64,000 bases of DNA from an uncultured Clostridia bacterium. Lineage in GTDB: Bacteria > Bacillota > Clostridia > Oscillospirales > Ruminococcaceae. The DNA lies in the NCBI GenBank assembly GCA_947627205.1, contig CANQVE010000001.1, positions 1-64,000 on the forward strand. Reading direction: 5' to 3'. Numbering within the stretch: position 1 is the stretch's first letter; every line of letters begins with the position of its first letter. Made by a program: the position numbers and the translations under genes. The notes under the pieces were generated by a model that was given only the letters and a program-made list of their open reading frames with translations, ran no database searches and was not told where the DNA came from. This document shows positions 49,339 to 58,994 of the stretch, piece by piece.

Positions 49339-50283
49339 CTAGCCTCTAACAACGTTCGCCTTTACAACGTTTACTATATTCTCCGCAGAAAGTCCGAACT
49401 CCTTTAACAGCACCTTTGCAGGTCCGCTGTGTCCGAACACGTCATTTATTCCGATCTTTATCACCGGCACGGGGTATTCTTCGAGAACAACATCTCCTAC
49501 TGCCGAGCCCAGACCGCCTATAACGCTATGCTCTTCGACAGTTATTATCTTTCCCGTTTCCCTTGCAGCTTTTACGATTATATCGCGGTCAATGGGCTTT
49601 ATCGTGTGGATATTTATAACGCGCGCGTCTATGCCCATTTCTTTAAGTGCCTGCGCAGCGTCCATTGCTTCTGCAACCATAAGTCCGCTCGCAATTATGG
49701 TTATATCCTTTCCGTCCTTTACCGTAACGCCTTTTCCAAGCTCGAACTTATAGTCGGAATTATTGAACATCGGAACCGCAAGTCTTCCAAATCTGAGATA
49801 AGTCGGACCGTTGAAATCCGCCATTGCAAGTACAGCCGCTTTTGCCTCGTAATAATCTGCGGGAACAATGACCGTCATATTCGGAAGCGCTCTCATAATT
49901 GCCACGTCCTCACAGCACTGGTGCGTAGCTCCGTCCTCGCCTACAGAAATACCGCCGTGCGTCGCGCCTATCTTTACATTTACACGGGGATATGCAATTG
50001 AATTTCTGATTATCTCAAAAGCTCTTCCCGCCGCGAACATTGCAAATGAACTTGCAAACACAAGTCTTCCCGTCGAAGCAAGTCCCGAAGCAACTCCCAT
50101 CATATTCTGCTCGGAAATTCCGCAATTGAAATGCTTTTCGGGATAAGCCTTTTTAAAAACAGACGTCTTTGTAGCCGCAGACAGGTCCGCATCAAGAACG
50201 AGCAGGTCGGGGCGAATTTCCGCCAGCTCGCAAAGTCCGTCGCCATAGCCCTCACGCGTCGCGCGTCTAATTACTTCTGCCAT
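49339..50283 (-). CDS. tktB: Transketolase, C-terminal subunit
   Basis: 314 aa: pyrimidine-binding and C-terminal domains of a split transketolase (GISEQNMMGVASGLA, ATHGGISVGEDGATHQC, EEHSVIGGLGSAV). Works with the N-terminal subunit encoded just upstream (1-nt overlap). Pentose phosphate pathway. The symbol is used loosely for the split type. Confidence 0.93.
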   Translation of the reverse strand: MAEVIRRATREGYGDGLCELAEIRPDLLVLDADLSAATKTSVFKKAYPEKHFNCGISEQNMMGVASGLASTGRLVFASSFAMFAAGRAFEIIRNSIAYPRVNVKIGATHGGISVGEDGATHQCCEDVAIMRALPNMTVIVPADYYEAKAAVLAMADFNGPTYLRFGRLAVPMFNNSDYKFELGKGVTVKDGKDITIIASGLMVAEAMDAAQALKEMGIDARVINIHTIKPIDRDIIVKAARETGKIITVEEHSVIGGLGSAVGDVVLEEYPVPVIKIGINDVFGHSGPAKVLLKEFGLSAENIVNVVKANVVRG

Positions 50284-51134
50284 TATTCAGCGCCTCCCTC
50301 AAGCTCTTCAAGATGTTCGCGAAGCTGTTTTATTGCACGCAGATAGTCCTCTTCGCCCGGAGCTTTTCCGTGCCACTCAACGGCGTTCTCCATATAATCA
50401 ACGCCCTTTCCTTTTGTCGTTTTAAGAATAATGAGCGTCGGCTTTTCAACAACTCTCTCCGCCGCGTCGAATGCCTTTTCCATCTCTGAAAAGTCGTGTC
50501 CGTTTATTGTTATCACATTCCAGCCAAATGCCTCGAATTTTTCGTCTATGGGATAAGGCGACATGACCTCGCTGAGTTTTCCGTCGATTTGAAGCCCGTT
50601 GTTGTCAAGTATCGCAACGAGATTATCGAGCTTATAATGAGAAGCAAACATTGCGGCTTCCCATACCATGCCCTCCTGAATTTCTCCGTCGCCGAGAATG
50701 GTGTAAACCTTATAGCTGTCACAGGATATTTTTCCCGCGAGCGCCATTCCGCAAGCCTGAGAAAATCCCTGACCGAGCGAACCCGTACTTGCGTCAATTC
50801 CGGGAACTTTGTTGCAGTCGGGGTGTCCCTCGAGCATAGAACCGCTTTGGCGCAATGTTTTGAGCGTTTCAAACGGGAAAAATCCTCTAAGCGCTAAAGC
50901 CGCATACAGCGCGGGCGCAGAATGTCCTTTTGACAAAACCATTCTGTCGCGCGCAGGGCTGTCGGGATCGCCGGGATCGACATTAAGGCGGTGTTTATAC
51001 AGATAAGCCAGCACGTCCGCTATCGACAGCGCGCCGCCCGGGTGTCCGCACTTTGCGTTATAGACGCCCTCGATTATGCCTATTCGTATTTTTGCCGCGT
51101 CAATTTCAAGCTCCCTTACAAGTTTTTTGTCCAT
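50283..51134 (-). CDS. tktA: Transketolase, N-terminal subunit
   Basis: 283 aa thiamine-diphosphate domain: GHPGGALSIADVLAYLY, GHSAPALYAALAL, LGQGFSQACGMAL, and the TPP/Mg2+ motif GDGEIQEGMVWEAA ... DNNGLQIDG. Ribosome site GGAGGAAAG. The palindromic element copy 3 lies 26 nt upstream. Confidence 0.94.
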   Translation of the reverse strand: MDKKLVRELEIDAAKIRIGIIEGVYNAKCGHPGGALSIADVLAYLYKHRLNVDPGDPDSPARDRMVLSKGHSAPALYAALALRGFFPFETLKTLRQSGSMLEGHPDCNKVPGIDASTGSLGQGFSQACGMALAGKISCDSYKVYTILGDGEIQEGMVWEAAMFASHYKLDNLVAILDNNGLQIDGKLSEVMSPYPIDEKFEAFGWNVITINGHDFSEMEKAFDAAERVVEKPTLIILKTTKGKGVDYMENAVEWHGKAPGEEDYLRAIKQLREHLEELEGGAE

Positions 51135-51160
51135 ATACTTTCCTCCGATTCCACATACTT

Positions 51161-51293
51161 AACAGGCTGCCGATAAAACCTCATCTGCGTTGTCAACGTT
51201 ACAGCGTTTTGCGCGTAGCGCATAATGCGAACAGCCACAAAGGCTAGTTGCAGTAACGCTTCCTAGCATCTGAGGCTTTCTCGACAGCCTGTT
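51161..51293. repeat. Palindromic element, copy 3
   Basis: 133 bp with terminal inverted repeats AACAGGCTGCCGATAAAACC and (complement of the right end) AACAGGCTGTCGAGAAAGCC. Read on the minus strand its inside matches copy 2 (CAGATGCTAGGAA near one end, TTGAC-ACGCAGATGAGG near the other) with a longer centre. It lies between the HAD and transketolase genes. The remaining bases to 51395 hold nothing I can identify. Confidence 0.8.
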
Positions 51294-51395
51294 TAACATT
51301 TAATACAGTTATTTTTTACCATTTTATTTAATCAAAGCTGTTCTGTTGCTTTGTCATTTTACTTGAACAAAACCTTTATTCTTATCGCTTATCCG

Positions 51396-52196
51396 CTAAA
51401 GGCGCTCTATGTAATCGATTATCTCGCTTATAGAGCCGCTGTTGTTGTCGCAGACGACCAAATCCGCCGCCTCTTTTACGCTTTCATTCGCGTTATTAGG
51501 AGCACAGCCGAGATTTGCATTTTTTATCATTGCCGTGTCGTTTCTGTAATCGCCCGCCGCGACAGTAAAGCGGTTTTCGGCGTTTAATATTCGTATAAGC
51601 TCGCAAAATCCCGACCACTTATCAACGCCCTTTGGCAGGCACTCAAAGAACAGCGGTCCCGACCTCACCCAATTCACTCCGCCAAAATCTCCGCTTTTCA
51701 CATAGCTTTCGACTTTATCAATAAGCTCGGGCTCTCCCGAAAACAAGAATTTGAGCCAGCCGTTTTTAGGTATCTTGTCTGTACTGCGAAAGTCCGCCTG
51801 TACCTGCTCCCAATCGAGATGAGTCTGCTCGACCTCGTTCAGATAAGGTACATAGACCGTCTTTTCGCACAAGACCTCTACGGCTATATTTTCAAACGCT
51901 TTTCCTATCCTGTCTACATATTCATACGCACAGCTGTCTATTTCGCTTTTCCAGAGGAACTCGTTCTTTTTGAAATCATAGACCGCCGCGCCGTTAAAAA
52001 TGACGGACGGCACGTCTGTTATAAGCTCGACGACGCGCTTTGCCATGGAATATCCGCGCCCCGTAGCCGCCGCGAAAATTCCGCCGCCCGCGCGAAAGCG
52101 CTCCAGAGCTTTAAGGTCGCATTCCAAAAGCCGCTTGTCGTCGGTAAGAAGCGTTCCGTCAAGGTCGCTCACGAAAATAACGTTACTAAAATCCAT
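51396..52196 (-). CDS. Cof-type HAD phosphatase
   Basis: 266 aa. SDLDGTLLTDD at the N-terminus, ATGRGYSMAK motif II, and AAGDYRNDTAMIKNA motif IV. A paralogue of the protein at 29425-30240 in general plan. Its start overlaps the rluD stop by one base. Substrate unknown. Confidence 0.92.
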   Translation of the reverse strand: MDFSNVIFVSDLDGTLLTDDKRLLECDLKALERFRAGGGIFAAATGRGYSMAKRVVELITDVPSVIFNGAAVYDFKKNEFLWKSEIDSCAYEYVDRIGKAFENIAVEVLCEKTVYVPYLNEVEQTHLDWEQVQADFRSTDKIPKNGWLKFLFSGEPELIDKVESYVKSGDFGGVNWVRSGPLFFECLPKGVDKWSGFCELIRILNAENRFTVAAGDYRNDTAMIKNANLGCAPNNANESVKEAADLVVCDNNSGSISEIIDYIERL

Positions 52197-53098
52197 TACT
52201 TATCTATTTCCCTGAGAAATCTCACAAAATAATCGGGCAACTCGCTCGAAAACTCCATATATTCTCCCGTGCGAGGGTGGACAAAGCCTACCTTTTTTGC
52301 ATGGAGACACTGCCCGCAGAGCCACTTCGGCTTTCCGTTTCCGTATACCTCGTCGCCCGCCACGGGGTGTCCGATATAAGAAAGGTGAACTCTTATCTGA
52401 TGTGTTCTTCCTGTTTCAAGCGACACCGAAAGATGTGTATATCCAGCGTAATTTTTTATCACGGAATAATGTGTCACAGCCTCGCGCGAGTTCTCGGCTG
52501 TCACGCACATTTTCTTTCTGTCGGTCTTATGCCTGCCTATAGGAGCGTTTACCGTTCCGTTTTCTTTTATACACCCGCATACGACCGCTTGATATTCCCT
52601 CGTGAAAGAATGAGCTTTTATTTGCTCGGAAAGACCTATATGCGCTAGATCGTTTTTTGCGACCATAAGAAGCCCGCTTGTGTCCCTGTCTATTCGGTGG
52701 ACTATCCCCGGACGAAGCTCGCCGTTTATTCCCGAAAGGCTGTCACCGCAATGGAACATAAGCGCGTTTACGAGCGTTCCCGAATAATGCCCTGCGGCAG
52801 GATGTACTACCATTCCTTTCGGCTTGTTTACAACCAGAAGATCGCTGTCCTCATACACTATATCGAGCGGGATATTTTCGGGGACTATCTCTGTCTCCTC
52901 TGCGTCGGGAATTGTTACTTCAACAAGAGAACCCTCTTTTACGACTGTCTTCTTTTCGGCGTTTTTTCCGTCTACAGTCACAAGACCGTTTTCAATAAGC
53001 CTCACTGCGCCGCTTCGGGAAAGTCCTGTGTTTTCTGCAACAAGCCTGTCGAGCCTGTCCGAAATCTCTGCGGTAAACTCAATCTTTTCCATTGTCAT
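52196..53098 (-). CDS. rluD: RluD-family 23S rRNA pseudouridine synthase
   Basis: 300 aa. N-terminal S4 domain (RLDRLVAENTGLSRSGAVRLI), catalytic motif HRIDRDTSGLLMVAKN with the nucleophilic Asp, and ETGRTHQIRVHLSYIGHPV. Follows lspA, as in the Bacillus ylyB position. Overlaps lspA by 20 nt. Confidence 0.93.
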   Translation of the reverse strand: MTMEKIEFTAEISDRLDRLVAENTGLSRSGAVRLIENGLVTVDGKNAEKKTVVKEGSLVEVTIPDAEETEIVPENIPLDIVYEDSDLLVVNKPKGMVVHPAAGHYSGTLVNALMFHCGDSLSGINGELRPGIVHRIDRDTSGLLMVAKNDLAHIGLSEQIKAHSFTREYQAVVCGCIKENGTVNAPIGRHKTDRKKMCVTAENSREAVTHYSVIKNYAGYTHLSVSLETGRTHQIRVHLSYIGHPVAGDEVYGNGKPKWLCGQCLHAKKVGFVHPRTGEYMEFSSELPDYFVRFLREIDK

Positions 53099-53618
53099 TT
53101 ACCGTATCTTTTTTCTTCTTATTTTTAACATCGCGTATCTCAAAGACAACAACGGAAACCGCAAAAAGCGCCGCGCCTACTACTGCGCAGATGTCAGCAA
53201 CATTGAATATTGGAAAATTTATAAGTCTGAAGTCGATAAAATCGACCACAAGCCCGTCATTGAATATCCTGTCTATAAGATTTCCTATGCCTCCGCCCAC
53301 TATAAGCGAAGCCGCCGCGACCTGTACGGGGTGTTTAAGGCGCTTGCTTAAAATGCCGTATAAAAACCCTATTATCAAAACGGACGTTATGGCTATAAGA
53401 AACCACCTCTGCCCGCTGAGCTTGCTGAAAGCCGCGCCGTCATTCAAACAATAATAAAAATTCAGTACCTCGGTATCGCCGAATTTGATGAGGTTTATAG
53501 TCTGTTTCAGCTCCATGTTTTCGGTAACTACCCACTTTGTTACCCTGTCAAAACCAACCAGAGCCGCGGCGAACAAAAGCCAGATATACTGCAATTTGCT
53601 CCTCTTTTCGTTCTGCAT
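53079..53618 (-). CDS. lspA: Lipoprotein signal peptidase II
   Basis: 179 aa, four TM segments, catalytic Asp pair in GNLIDRIF and FNVADICA; family motif LNDGAAFS. Cleaves lipoprotein signal peptides, including those of the two lipoproteins at 4.3-7.0 kb. A basic Lys-rich C-terminal tail is slightly longer than usual. Confidence 0.95.
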   Translation of the reverse strand: MQNEKRSKLQYIWLLFAAALVGFDRVTKWVVTENMELKQTINLIKFGDTEVLNFYYCLNDGAAFSKLSGQRWFLIAITSVLIIGFLYGILSKRLKHPVQVAAASLIVGGGIGNLIDRIFNDGLVVDFIDFRLINFPIFNVADICAVVGAALFAVSVVVFEIRDVKNKKKKDTVNDNGKD

Positions 53619-53681
53619 TTTTCTTGTTTATAACTGCAAATATAAGGAAGAGGAGCTTTTCTCCTCTCCCTTGTTGAAATA

Positions 53682-56486
53682 TCAGCAGAAATTAAGGCGA
53701 ATAACTTCCGCACATCTCTTGCAGAGAGCGGGATATTCACTGTCACAGCCAACTGTGTCGTCTGCTTTCCAGCACCTCGCGCAGGGCTCTCCCGCTTTCT
53801 TTACGGCGGTAACAGAGCACACCGCACCCTTGTTCTCGCCCTCGCCCTCTGTCGAAACGTTTACCTTTGAAACAATGCACGCTTCTGCAAGGTCGGCTTC
53901 CATTCCTTTAAGGCTCTCGTCGTTTGTATAAATTGTAACTTCAGCCTCGAGGGATTTTCCTATTACCTTTTCGGCGCGCTTTTGTTCAAGCGCATTAAGG
54001 ACGTCGTCTCTTACTGCCTTTATCTTTGCCCACTTTTCTTCGTCAGCCTTAACTCCCGTCTTTTCGGGCATTTGATTGAAAGGAACGCCTCTGAGGTCGT
54101 CCTCTTTCTTATGAGGCATAAAGCCCCATATCTCGTCTGCCGTGAATGTGAGTATAGGAGCGACAAGTCTTACTATTGCGTCAAGAATGACGTACATTGT
54201 CGTCTGTACGGACTTTCTCGCGGGAGAATTCTTTGCTTCGCAATAGAGAACGTCTTTTACTATGTCAAGATAGAAGTTCGACATATCAACAACGCAGAAG
54301 CTGATGAGCGCGTGATATGCAAGGTAATAATCCATAGCCTCGTATGCAGATTTTACCTTTTCGATAACTTCGTCAAGTCTTGCAAGCGCCCACTTATCAA
54401 GCTCGCGCAGATCTTTGAAATCGACCATTTCGGTGTTCGGATCGAAATCATGTCCGTCGGAAAGGTTTCCGAGGATATAGCGCGCGGTGTTTCTTATCTT
54501 GCGATAGCTCTCCGAAAGCTGTTTGAGCATATCTTTAGATACACGGATATCGGCGTGATAGTCGAGAGACGCTACCCACAGGCGCAGAACATCCGCGCCG
54601 AAATCCTTTATTACTTCTTCGGGGAGAATGACGTTGCCTTTGGATTTATGCATCTGCTGACCGTTTCCGTCAACTACCCAACCGTGGGTGCAAACCGCCT
54701 TATAAGGCGCTTTTCCCGTTGTAGCAACAGACGTCAGCAGGCTCGACTGGAACCAGCCTCTGTACTGGTCGCAGCCCTCAAGATAAAGGTCCGCGGGCCA
54801 CGAAAGCTCGGGGCGTTCTTTAAGCACGGCAGCATGCGTACAGCCGCTGTCGAACCATACGTCGAAGATATCCATTTCCTTGCGGAATTTATTACAGCCG
54901 CACTCGCACTTTACGTCTGCGGGGATAAATTCAGAGGGATCTTTCGCATACCATGCGTCGGAGCTTTCTTTCCTAAACAAATCTGAAATTGCCTTTATGG
55001 TCGTGTCATTGACAATGGTCTTTCCGCACTCCTCACAGTAGAGAATGGGAATAGGCACGCCCCATCTTCTCTGTCTCGAAATGCACCAGTCAGAACGCAT
55101 ATTGACCATGTTCTTTATGCGCTCCTCGCCCCATTCGGGTATCCACTTTACGTCCTCGATAGCCTTTATTGTTTCGGGCTTGAATGCGTCGACATTGCAG
55201 AACCACTGGTCTGTGGCTCTGTAGATTATAGGCTCGTGACATCTCCAGCAGTGGGGATAGGGGTGGACTATCTTCTCCATAGCGAGGAGCGTGTTATCGT
55301 CCTCAAGGCGCTGTGCAATAGCCTTGTTTGCGTCGGAGGTCTTAAGTCCCTCGAATTCTCCCGCTTCGTCTGTCAATATTCCCTTTTCGTTTACGGGAAC
55401 AACTATCTTGAACATTCCCTTATACTTGTTGCAGACCTCGTAGTCCTCGACGCCGAAGCCCGGAGCAGTATGAACACAGCCCGTACCGCTGTCGAGAGTA
55501 ACATGGCTTCCGACTATGATCGGCGACTTTCTCGGCATAAACGGGTGGTTAGTTTCGATATATTCAAGGTCGCTTCCTTTAAAGTTTCCGACAGTAGAAT
55601 ACTTTGAAATTCCTACAGCTTTCATAACTACAGGCACAAGCTCCTCTGCCATAAGCAGATATTCGCCGTTTGACCTGCTCTGTTCGTCCTCTACATGAAC
55701 GAAAGTATAGTCATAGTTAGGTCCGAGGCAGACAGCGAGGTTTCCGGGGAGCGTCCATGTGGTCGTTGTCCAGATAACAACGCTTGCCTTTTTTAGATCT
55801 ATTCCGAGGTCGGAAAACTTTCCCTTATCGTCAAACAGCGGGAATTTTACATAGATAGAATAGCAAGGATCGTCCTGATACTCTATCTCTGCTTCAGCAA
55901 GCGCAGTGTTGCAGTCGGCACACCAATATACGGGCTTTAATCCCTTATAGATATAGCCCTTTTTCATCATCTCGCCGAATACTTCTACCTGCTTTGCCTC
56001 AAATTCGGGCTTTATCGTCAGATACGGATCGTCGAAATCTCCCCATACTCCGAGGCGCTTGAACTGAGCTTTCTGCTCGTCAAGGCAGGACAGCGCAAAC
56101 TGACGGCAGCTTTTGCGAAGCTCTACGGGGGAAACATTTCCGCTGTCAACGCCGAGCTGTTTCAATGCTTTAAGCTCTATCGGCAGACCGTGGCAATCCC
56201 AGCCGGGAACGTAATTCGCATTATATCCCGTCATAGACTTGTATTTTACGATAATATCCTTTAAAACTTTATTGAGCGCAGTTCCGAGGTGGATATTTCC
56301 GTTTGCGTATGGAGGTCCGTCATGGAGCGTATAAGAGGGCTTTCCCTTGTTCTTTTCGGAAAGCGCATAATAGAGGCGCTCCTGCTCCCACTTTTCGAGC
56401 ATTTCCGGCTCTCTCTTCGGAAGATTTGCTCGCATCGGAAATTCCGTCTGCGGAAGATTTACCGTGCTGTTGATATCGACTTGCAT
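53682..56486 (-). CDS. ileS: Isoleucyl-tRNA synthetase
   Basis: 934 aa class I synthetase. HIGH motif in PPYANGNIHLGTALNK, KMSKS variant MHKSKGNVILP, editing domain, and the C-terminal zinc site (CARCWK ... LCKRC). Only 21 nt separate it from divIVA and no T-box leader is present, so it is read through from the cell-division genes. Confidence 0.97.
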   Translation of the reverse strand: MQVDINSTVNLPQTEFPMRANLPKREPEMLEKWEQERLYYALSEKNKGKPSYTLHDGPPYANGNIHLGTALNKVLKDIIVKYKSMTGYNANYVPGWDCHGLPIELKALKQLGVDSGNVSPVELRKSCRQFALSCLDEQKAQFKRLGVWGDFDDPYLTIKPEFEAKQVEVFGEMMKKGYIYKGLKPVYWCADCNTALAEAEIEYQDDPCYSIYVKFPLFDDKGKFSDLGIDLKKASVVIWTTTTWTLPGNLAVCLGPNYDYTFVHVEDEQSRSNGEYLLMAEELVPVVMKAVGISKYSTVGNFKGSDLEYIETNHPFMPRKSPIIVGSHVTLDSGTGCVHTAPGFGVEDYEVCNKYKGMFKIVVPVNEKGILTDEAGEFEGLKTSDANKAIAQRLEDDNTLLAMEKIVHPYPHCWRCHEPIIYRATDQWFCNVDAFKPETIKAIEDVKWIPEWGEERIKNMVNMRSDWCISRQRRWGVPIPILYCEECGKTIVNDTTIKAISDLFRKESSDAWYAKDPSEFIPADVKCECGCNKFRKEMDIFDVWFDSGCTHAAVLKERPELSWPADLYLEGCDQYRGWFQSSLLTSVATTGKAPYKAVCTHGWVVDGNGQQMHKSKGNVILPEEVIKDFGADVLRLWVASLDYHADIRVSKDMLKQLSESYRKIRNTARYILGNLSDGHDFDPNTEMVDFKDLRELDKWALARLDEVIEKVKSAYEAMDYYLAYHALISFCVVDMSNFYLDIVKDVLYCEAKNSPARKSVQTTMYVILDAIVRLVAPILTFTADEIWGFMPHKKEDDLRGVPFNQMPEKTGVKADEEKWAKIKAVRDDVLNALEQKRAEKVIGKSLEAEVTIYTNDESLKGMEADLAEACIVSKVNVSTEGEGENKGAVCSVTAVKKAGEPCARCWKADDTVGCDSEYPALCKRCAEVIRLNFC

Positions 56487-56507
56487 AGTTCTCTCCTTGA
56501 TATTTTT

Positions 56508-57635
56508 TTATTTACCGCCATTGTTCTTGCCGAATCTAAGGTCGGCATGACGCAGTGATCTTGTATCTGTAGAATTGAAAAAAGGAAGATCGTCCGGCTT
56601 TTTCTCATCGGTTTTTTCGGAACTCTTTTGCTCTTTTTTCTTGTTTATCGCGCCGCTTATACTGCTTCTGATATCATCGCCCTCTTCATCAGCCGCGGTC
56701 TTTTCTGCTTTTTTCTCATCATCAGCCTTTTCGGCTTCGGCTTTTTCCGCAGCAATTCTCTCCGCTTCTGCCTTTTCGGCGGCAAGCCTTTCCGCTTCAG
56801 CTTTCTCTGCGGCAATTCTTTCTGCTTCAGCCTTTTCGGCGGCTATTCTCTCCGCTTCGGCTTTTTCCGCAGCAATTCTCTCCGCTTCAGCCTTTTCTGC
56901 GGCAAGCCTCTCGGCTTCTGCCTTTTCAGCGGCAGCCCGTTCTTCCTCGCGTTTTCTTGCTTCTTCGGAAGCACGCTTTATATATTCGTTCTCGCATTTT
57001 TCGGGAAGCGTTTCTATGAGCTTTATCTGCTCATTATAGCTGTCTAAAATTCTCTGCCTGAATTCGAGCGCTTCTTTTTGCGCCTGCATTATAACGTCCT
57101 CCTGGACTTCTTTCTGCTTTTCGGCGAGAACTTTTATTTCTTCCGCTTTCTTTTCAGCGGCGTTTATCGTCTCGGAGGCTTTTGCTTCGGCTTCTTTTAC
57201 TGTTTTTTCCGAATACTCGTCGGCTCCCTTTTTTGCCTTTTCCGAATACTCCTCGGCTTCTTTTCTTGTCTTTTCGGAATATTCGTTTGCTTCATTTATA
57301 ATTCTCTCGTTATCCGCTTTTGCCTGTGCGGTCAGTATATCAATATTCTCGTTTGTCTCATTCGTCAGCTTTTCGGCATTTTCCTTTGCCTGTGCGACAA
57401 TGGCGTTCGCCTGTTTCTGCGCGGAAATAAGCGCGTCTTTCAGAGCTTCTTCATCACTGCGGTATTCGCGGATCTTGTCCGCAAGAATACCGAGCTTACC
57501 CTCAAGCTCTTCGTTTTCTTTTCGGAGTTTTGAGTATTCTTCGGAGATATCCCTGAGAAATTCGTCTACTTCTTCAATTTTATATCCGTTAAAGGTCTTT
57601 TCAAAATGCCTGTTTAAAATATCATTCGAGTTCAT
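56508..57635 (-). CDS. divIVA: DivIVA-family cell division/polarity protein
   Basis: 375 aa from ATG 57635 behind GGGAGGAAG; an upstream in-frame start at 57656 is less likely. N-terminal membrane-binding DivIVA motif ([23 protein letters not shown]), a long coiled coil, and seven tandem octads of the type AAEKAEAER (about residues 240-310, from a 24-bp DNA repeat), then a disordered tail. Longer than Bacillus DivIVA (about 165 aa). Scaffold at curved membranes and septa; position before ileS is conserved. Confidence 0.92.
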   Translation of the reverse strand: MNSNDILNRHFEKTFNGYKIEEVDEFLRDISEEYSKLRKENEELEGKLGILADKIREYRSDEEALKDALISAQKQANAIVAQAKENAEKLTNETNENIDILTAQAKADNERIINEANEYSEKTRKEAEEYSEKAKKGADEYSEKTVKEAEAKASETINAAEKKAEEIKVLAEKQKEVQEDVIMQAQKEALEFRQRILDSYNEQIKLIETLPEKCENEYIKRASEEARKREEERAAAEKAEAERLAAEKAEAERIAAEKAEAERIAAEKAEAERIAAEKAEAERLAAEKAEAERIAAEKAEAEKADDEKKAEKTAADEEGDDIRSSISGAINKKKEQKSSEKTDEKKPDDLPFFNSTDTRSLRHADLRFGKNNGGK

Positions 57636-57713
57636 TGAATACTTCCTCCCAATCAATTTTTCGCTTGACGCGGTTTCTTTCTAAAAACGCCCGACAAAAA
57701 CCTTTCTGTTCTC

Positions 57714-57750
57714 ATAGGAATTTCAGCCGTCTCCGTCTGAAATTCCTATA
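57714..57750. other. Perfect 13-bp stem-loop between ylmH and divIVA
   Basis: ATAGGAATTTCAG and CTGAAATTCCTAT flank a 10-nt loop. No T tail in the direction of transcription (minus), so it is not a normal terminator; it may be an mRNA processing or stability element. Confidence 0.55.
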
Positions 57751-57758
57751 AAAACAGA

Positions 57759-58529
57759 TCATACATATTTTTCGATCTCAACATGCAAACGTCCTTTCTT
57801 GGACGTTCCGACAATTTTCGACACTTTAAACTTTCCGTACCCTCTTATGGAAAGTACAGAATTTTCTGACAATATCCTGCTTGTTTCAAGACACACCGAA
57901 AAATCCGCGCTTACCAGCCCGCTTTTTACGAGCGCTGCGGATCTGTCTCTTGAAATATTAGCGCACGCTCCGACAATGCAGTCTAACCTCATTGACGAAA
58001 CGCTCGCTATAATTTTTTTCGGCTCTTTTATGACTATTGGTCTTGTCAGTCCGTCCTCAGCGCAGACGCCGACATTTCCTATCTTTGTTATTCCGCGTAT
58101 AAGCTCCGCCTCTGCTTCGAGGCAAAACACCGCCGCATATCCCTCGCTCACTGCGATATCGCCCACTGTTTCGCGCTTTATGCCGAGCGACATTATCGCT
58201 CCCAAAAAATCGCGGTGGGAAAGTGTATCACGTGTTCTGAACGAAAATGAAACAGCCCTTATCGGGAACAGCCTGTTCTGACTTTCCGTTTCAAATTCTT
58301 CTGCGAAAGTCCCCTCAAAAAAACCGCACACCGTTCTTTGTGCGCCGTCATAACCGCCGTAAAACACAGGAATTGCGTTCTCTGTCCCCGCCGCTTCTTT
58401 TGCTATCGCCGCTTCTCTCTCGTTTAAAAACGCCGAAAACCGCGGCACTCCCGACCTTTGGCTAATTCTGCAAAGGTCGGAAATATGCGCGGACAGATAA
58501 CGCTCGTCTTCTGTCAGTTCAAACGGCAT
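57759..58529 (-). CDS. ylmH: YlmH-like S4-domain RNA-binding protein
   Basis: 256 aa: N-terminal domain with SGVPRFSAFLNERE, and an S4 domain at about 180-250 (SMRLDCIVGACANISRDRSAA ... GYGKFKVSKIVG). Conserved member of the ylm cell-division cluster; YlmH has been linked to ribosome rescue. Confidence 0.92.
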   Translation of the reverse strand: MPFELTEDERYLSAHISDLCRISQRSGVPRFSAFLNEREAAIAKEAAGTENAIPVFYGGYDGAQRTVCGFFEGTFAEEFETESQNRLFPIRAVSFSFRTRDTLSHRDFLGAIMSLGIKRETVGDIAVSEGYAAVFCLEAEAELIRGITKIGNVGVCAEDGLTRPIVIKEPKKIIASVSSMRLDCIVGACANISRDRSAALVKSGLVSADFSVCLETSRILSENSVLSIRGYGKFKVSKIVGTSKKGRLHVEIEKYV

Positions 58530-58533
58530 CTAA

Positions 58534-58977
58534 TCAGTCGATGCTGTCTATAAGGTCAACATTCTTCGGCGCAGCCGCATAGCAATAAGCGTCTACCTTT
58601 TTGATGTCGCCCTGGAAAGCAGCCGTAACGCCTGTCATAAAGTCAACGATCCTTATGCAGATATCATTTGAAAGACCGTTTAAGTTTATGAAAATAGTTG
58701 TTCCCTCACGGATAAGGTCAACCGCTACCTCGATAACTTCCTCATAGCTCTTGGGCTTGAGAATTTTTATCTTGGTGGGAGCTGCGCTTCCCGTTCCGAT
58801 GTTTACAAACTTTGAGCTGGAGCTGCTTGTATAGCTCTTGGGCTCGCTGTAGCTCGAAGAATATGCTTCTTCGTTTGTTACCGCGCTCGAAGAGGTGTCA
58901 TAAGACTCGTTTTCGTAATCAACGAAGCCCTCATTCTCATCTGCTGTGCCGAACAAATTTCTCAAAAATCCTGCCAT
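58534..58977 (-). CDS. sepF: SepF cell division protein
   Basis: 147 aa. N-terminal amphipathic membrane helix (MAGFLRNLFG), Ser-rich linker, C-terminal SepF domain (ILKPKSYEEVIEVAVDLIREG ... IRIVDFMTGVTAAFQGDIKK region). Tethers FtsZ to the membrane. Starts 17 nt after yggS. Confidence 0.95.
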   Translation of the reverse strand: MAGFLRNLFGTADENEGFVDYENESYDTSSSAVTNEEAYSSSYSEPKSYTSSSSSKFVNIGTGSAAPTKIKILKPKSYEEVIEVAVDLIREGTTIFINLNGLSNDICIRIVDFMTGVTAAFQGDIKKVDAYCYAAAPKNVDLIDSID

Positions 58978-58994
58978 TTTTAATTTCCTCCCAA

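Noticed and set aside
56487..56507. T-box leader for ileS
   Set aside because: Only 21 nt lie between divIVA and ileS, too short for any T-box.
56575..57039. Plus-strand Ser/Ala-rich repeat protein opposite divIVA
   Set aside because: Exact mirror of the DivIVA octad repeat; no ribosome site.
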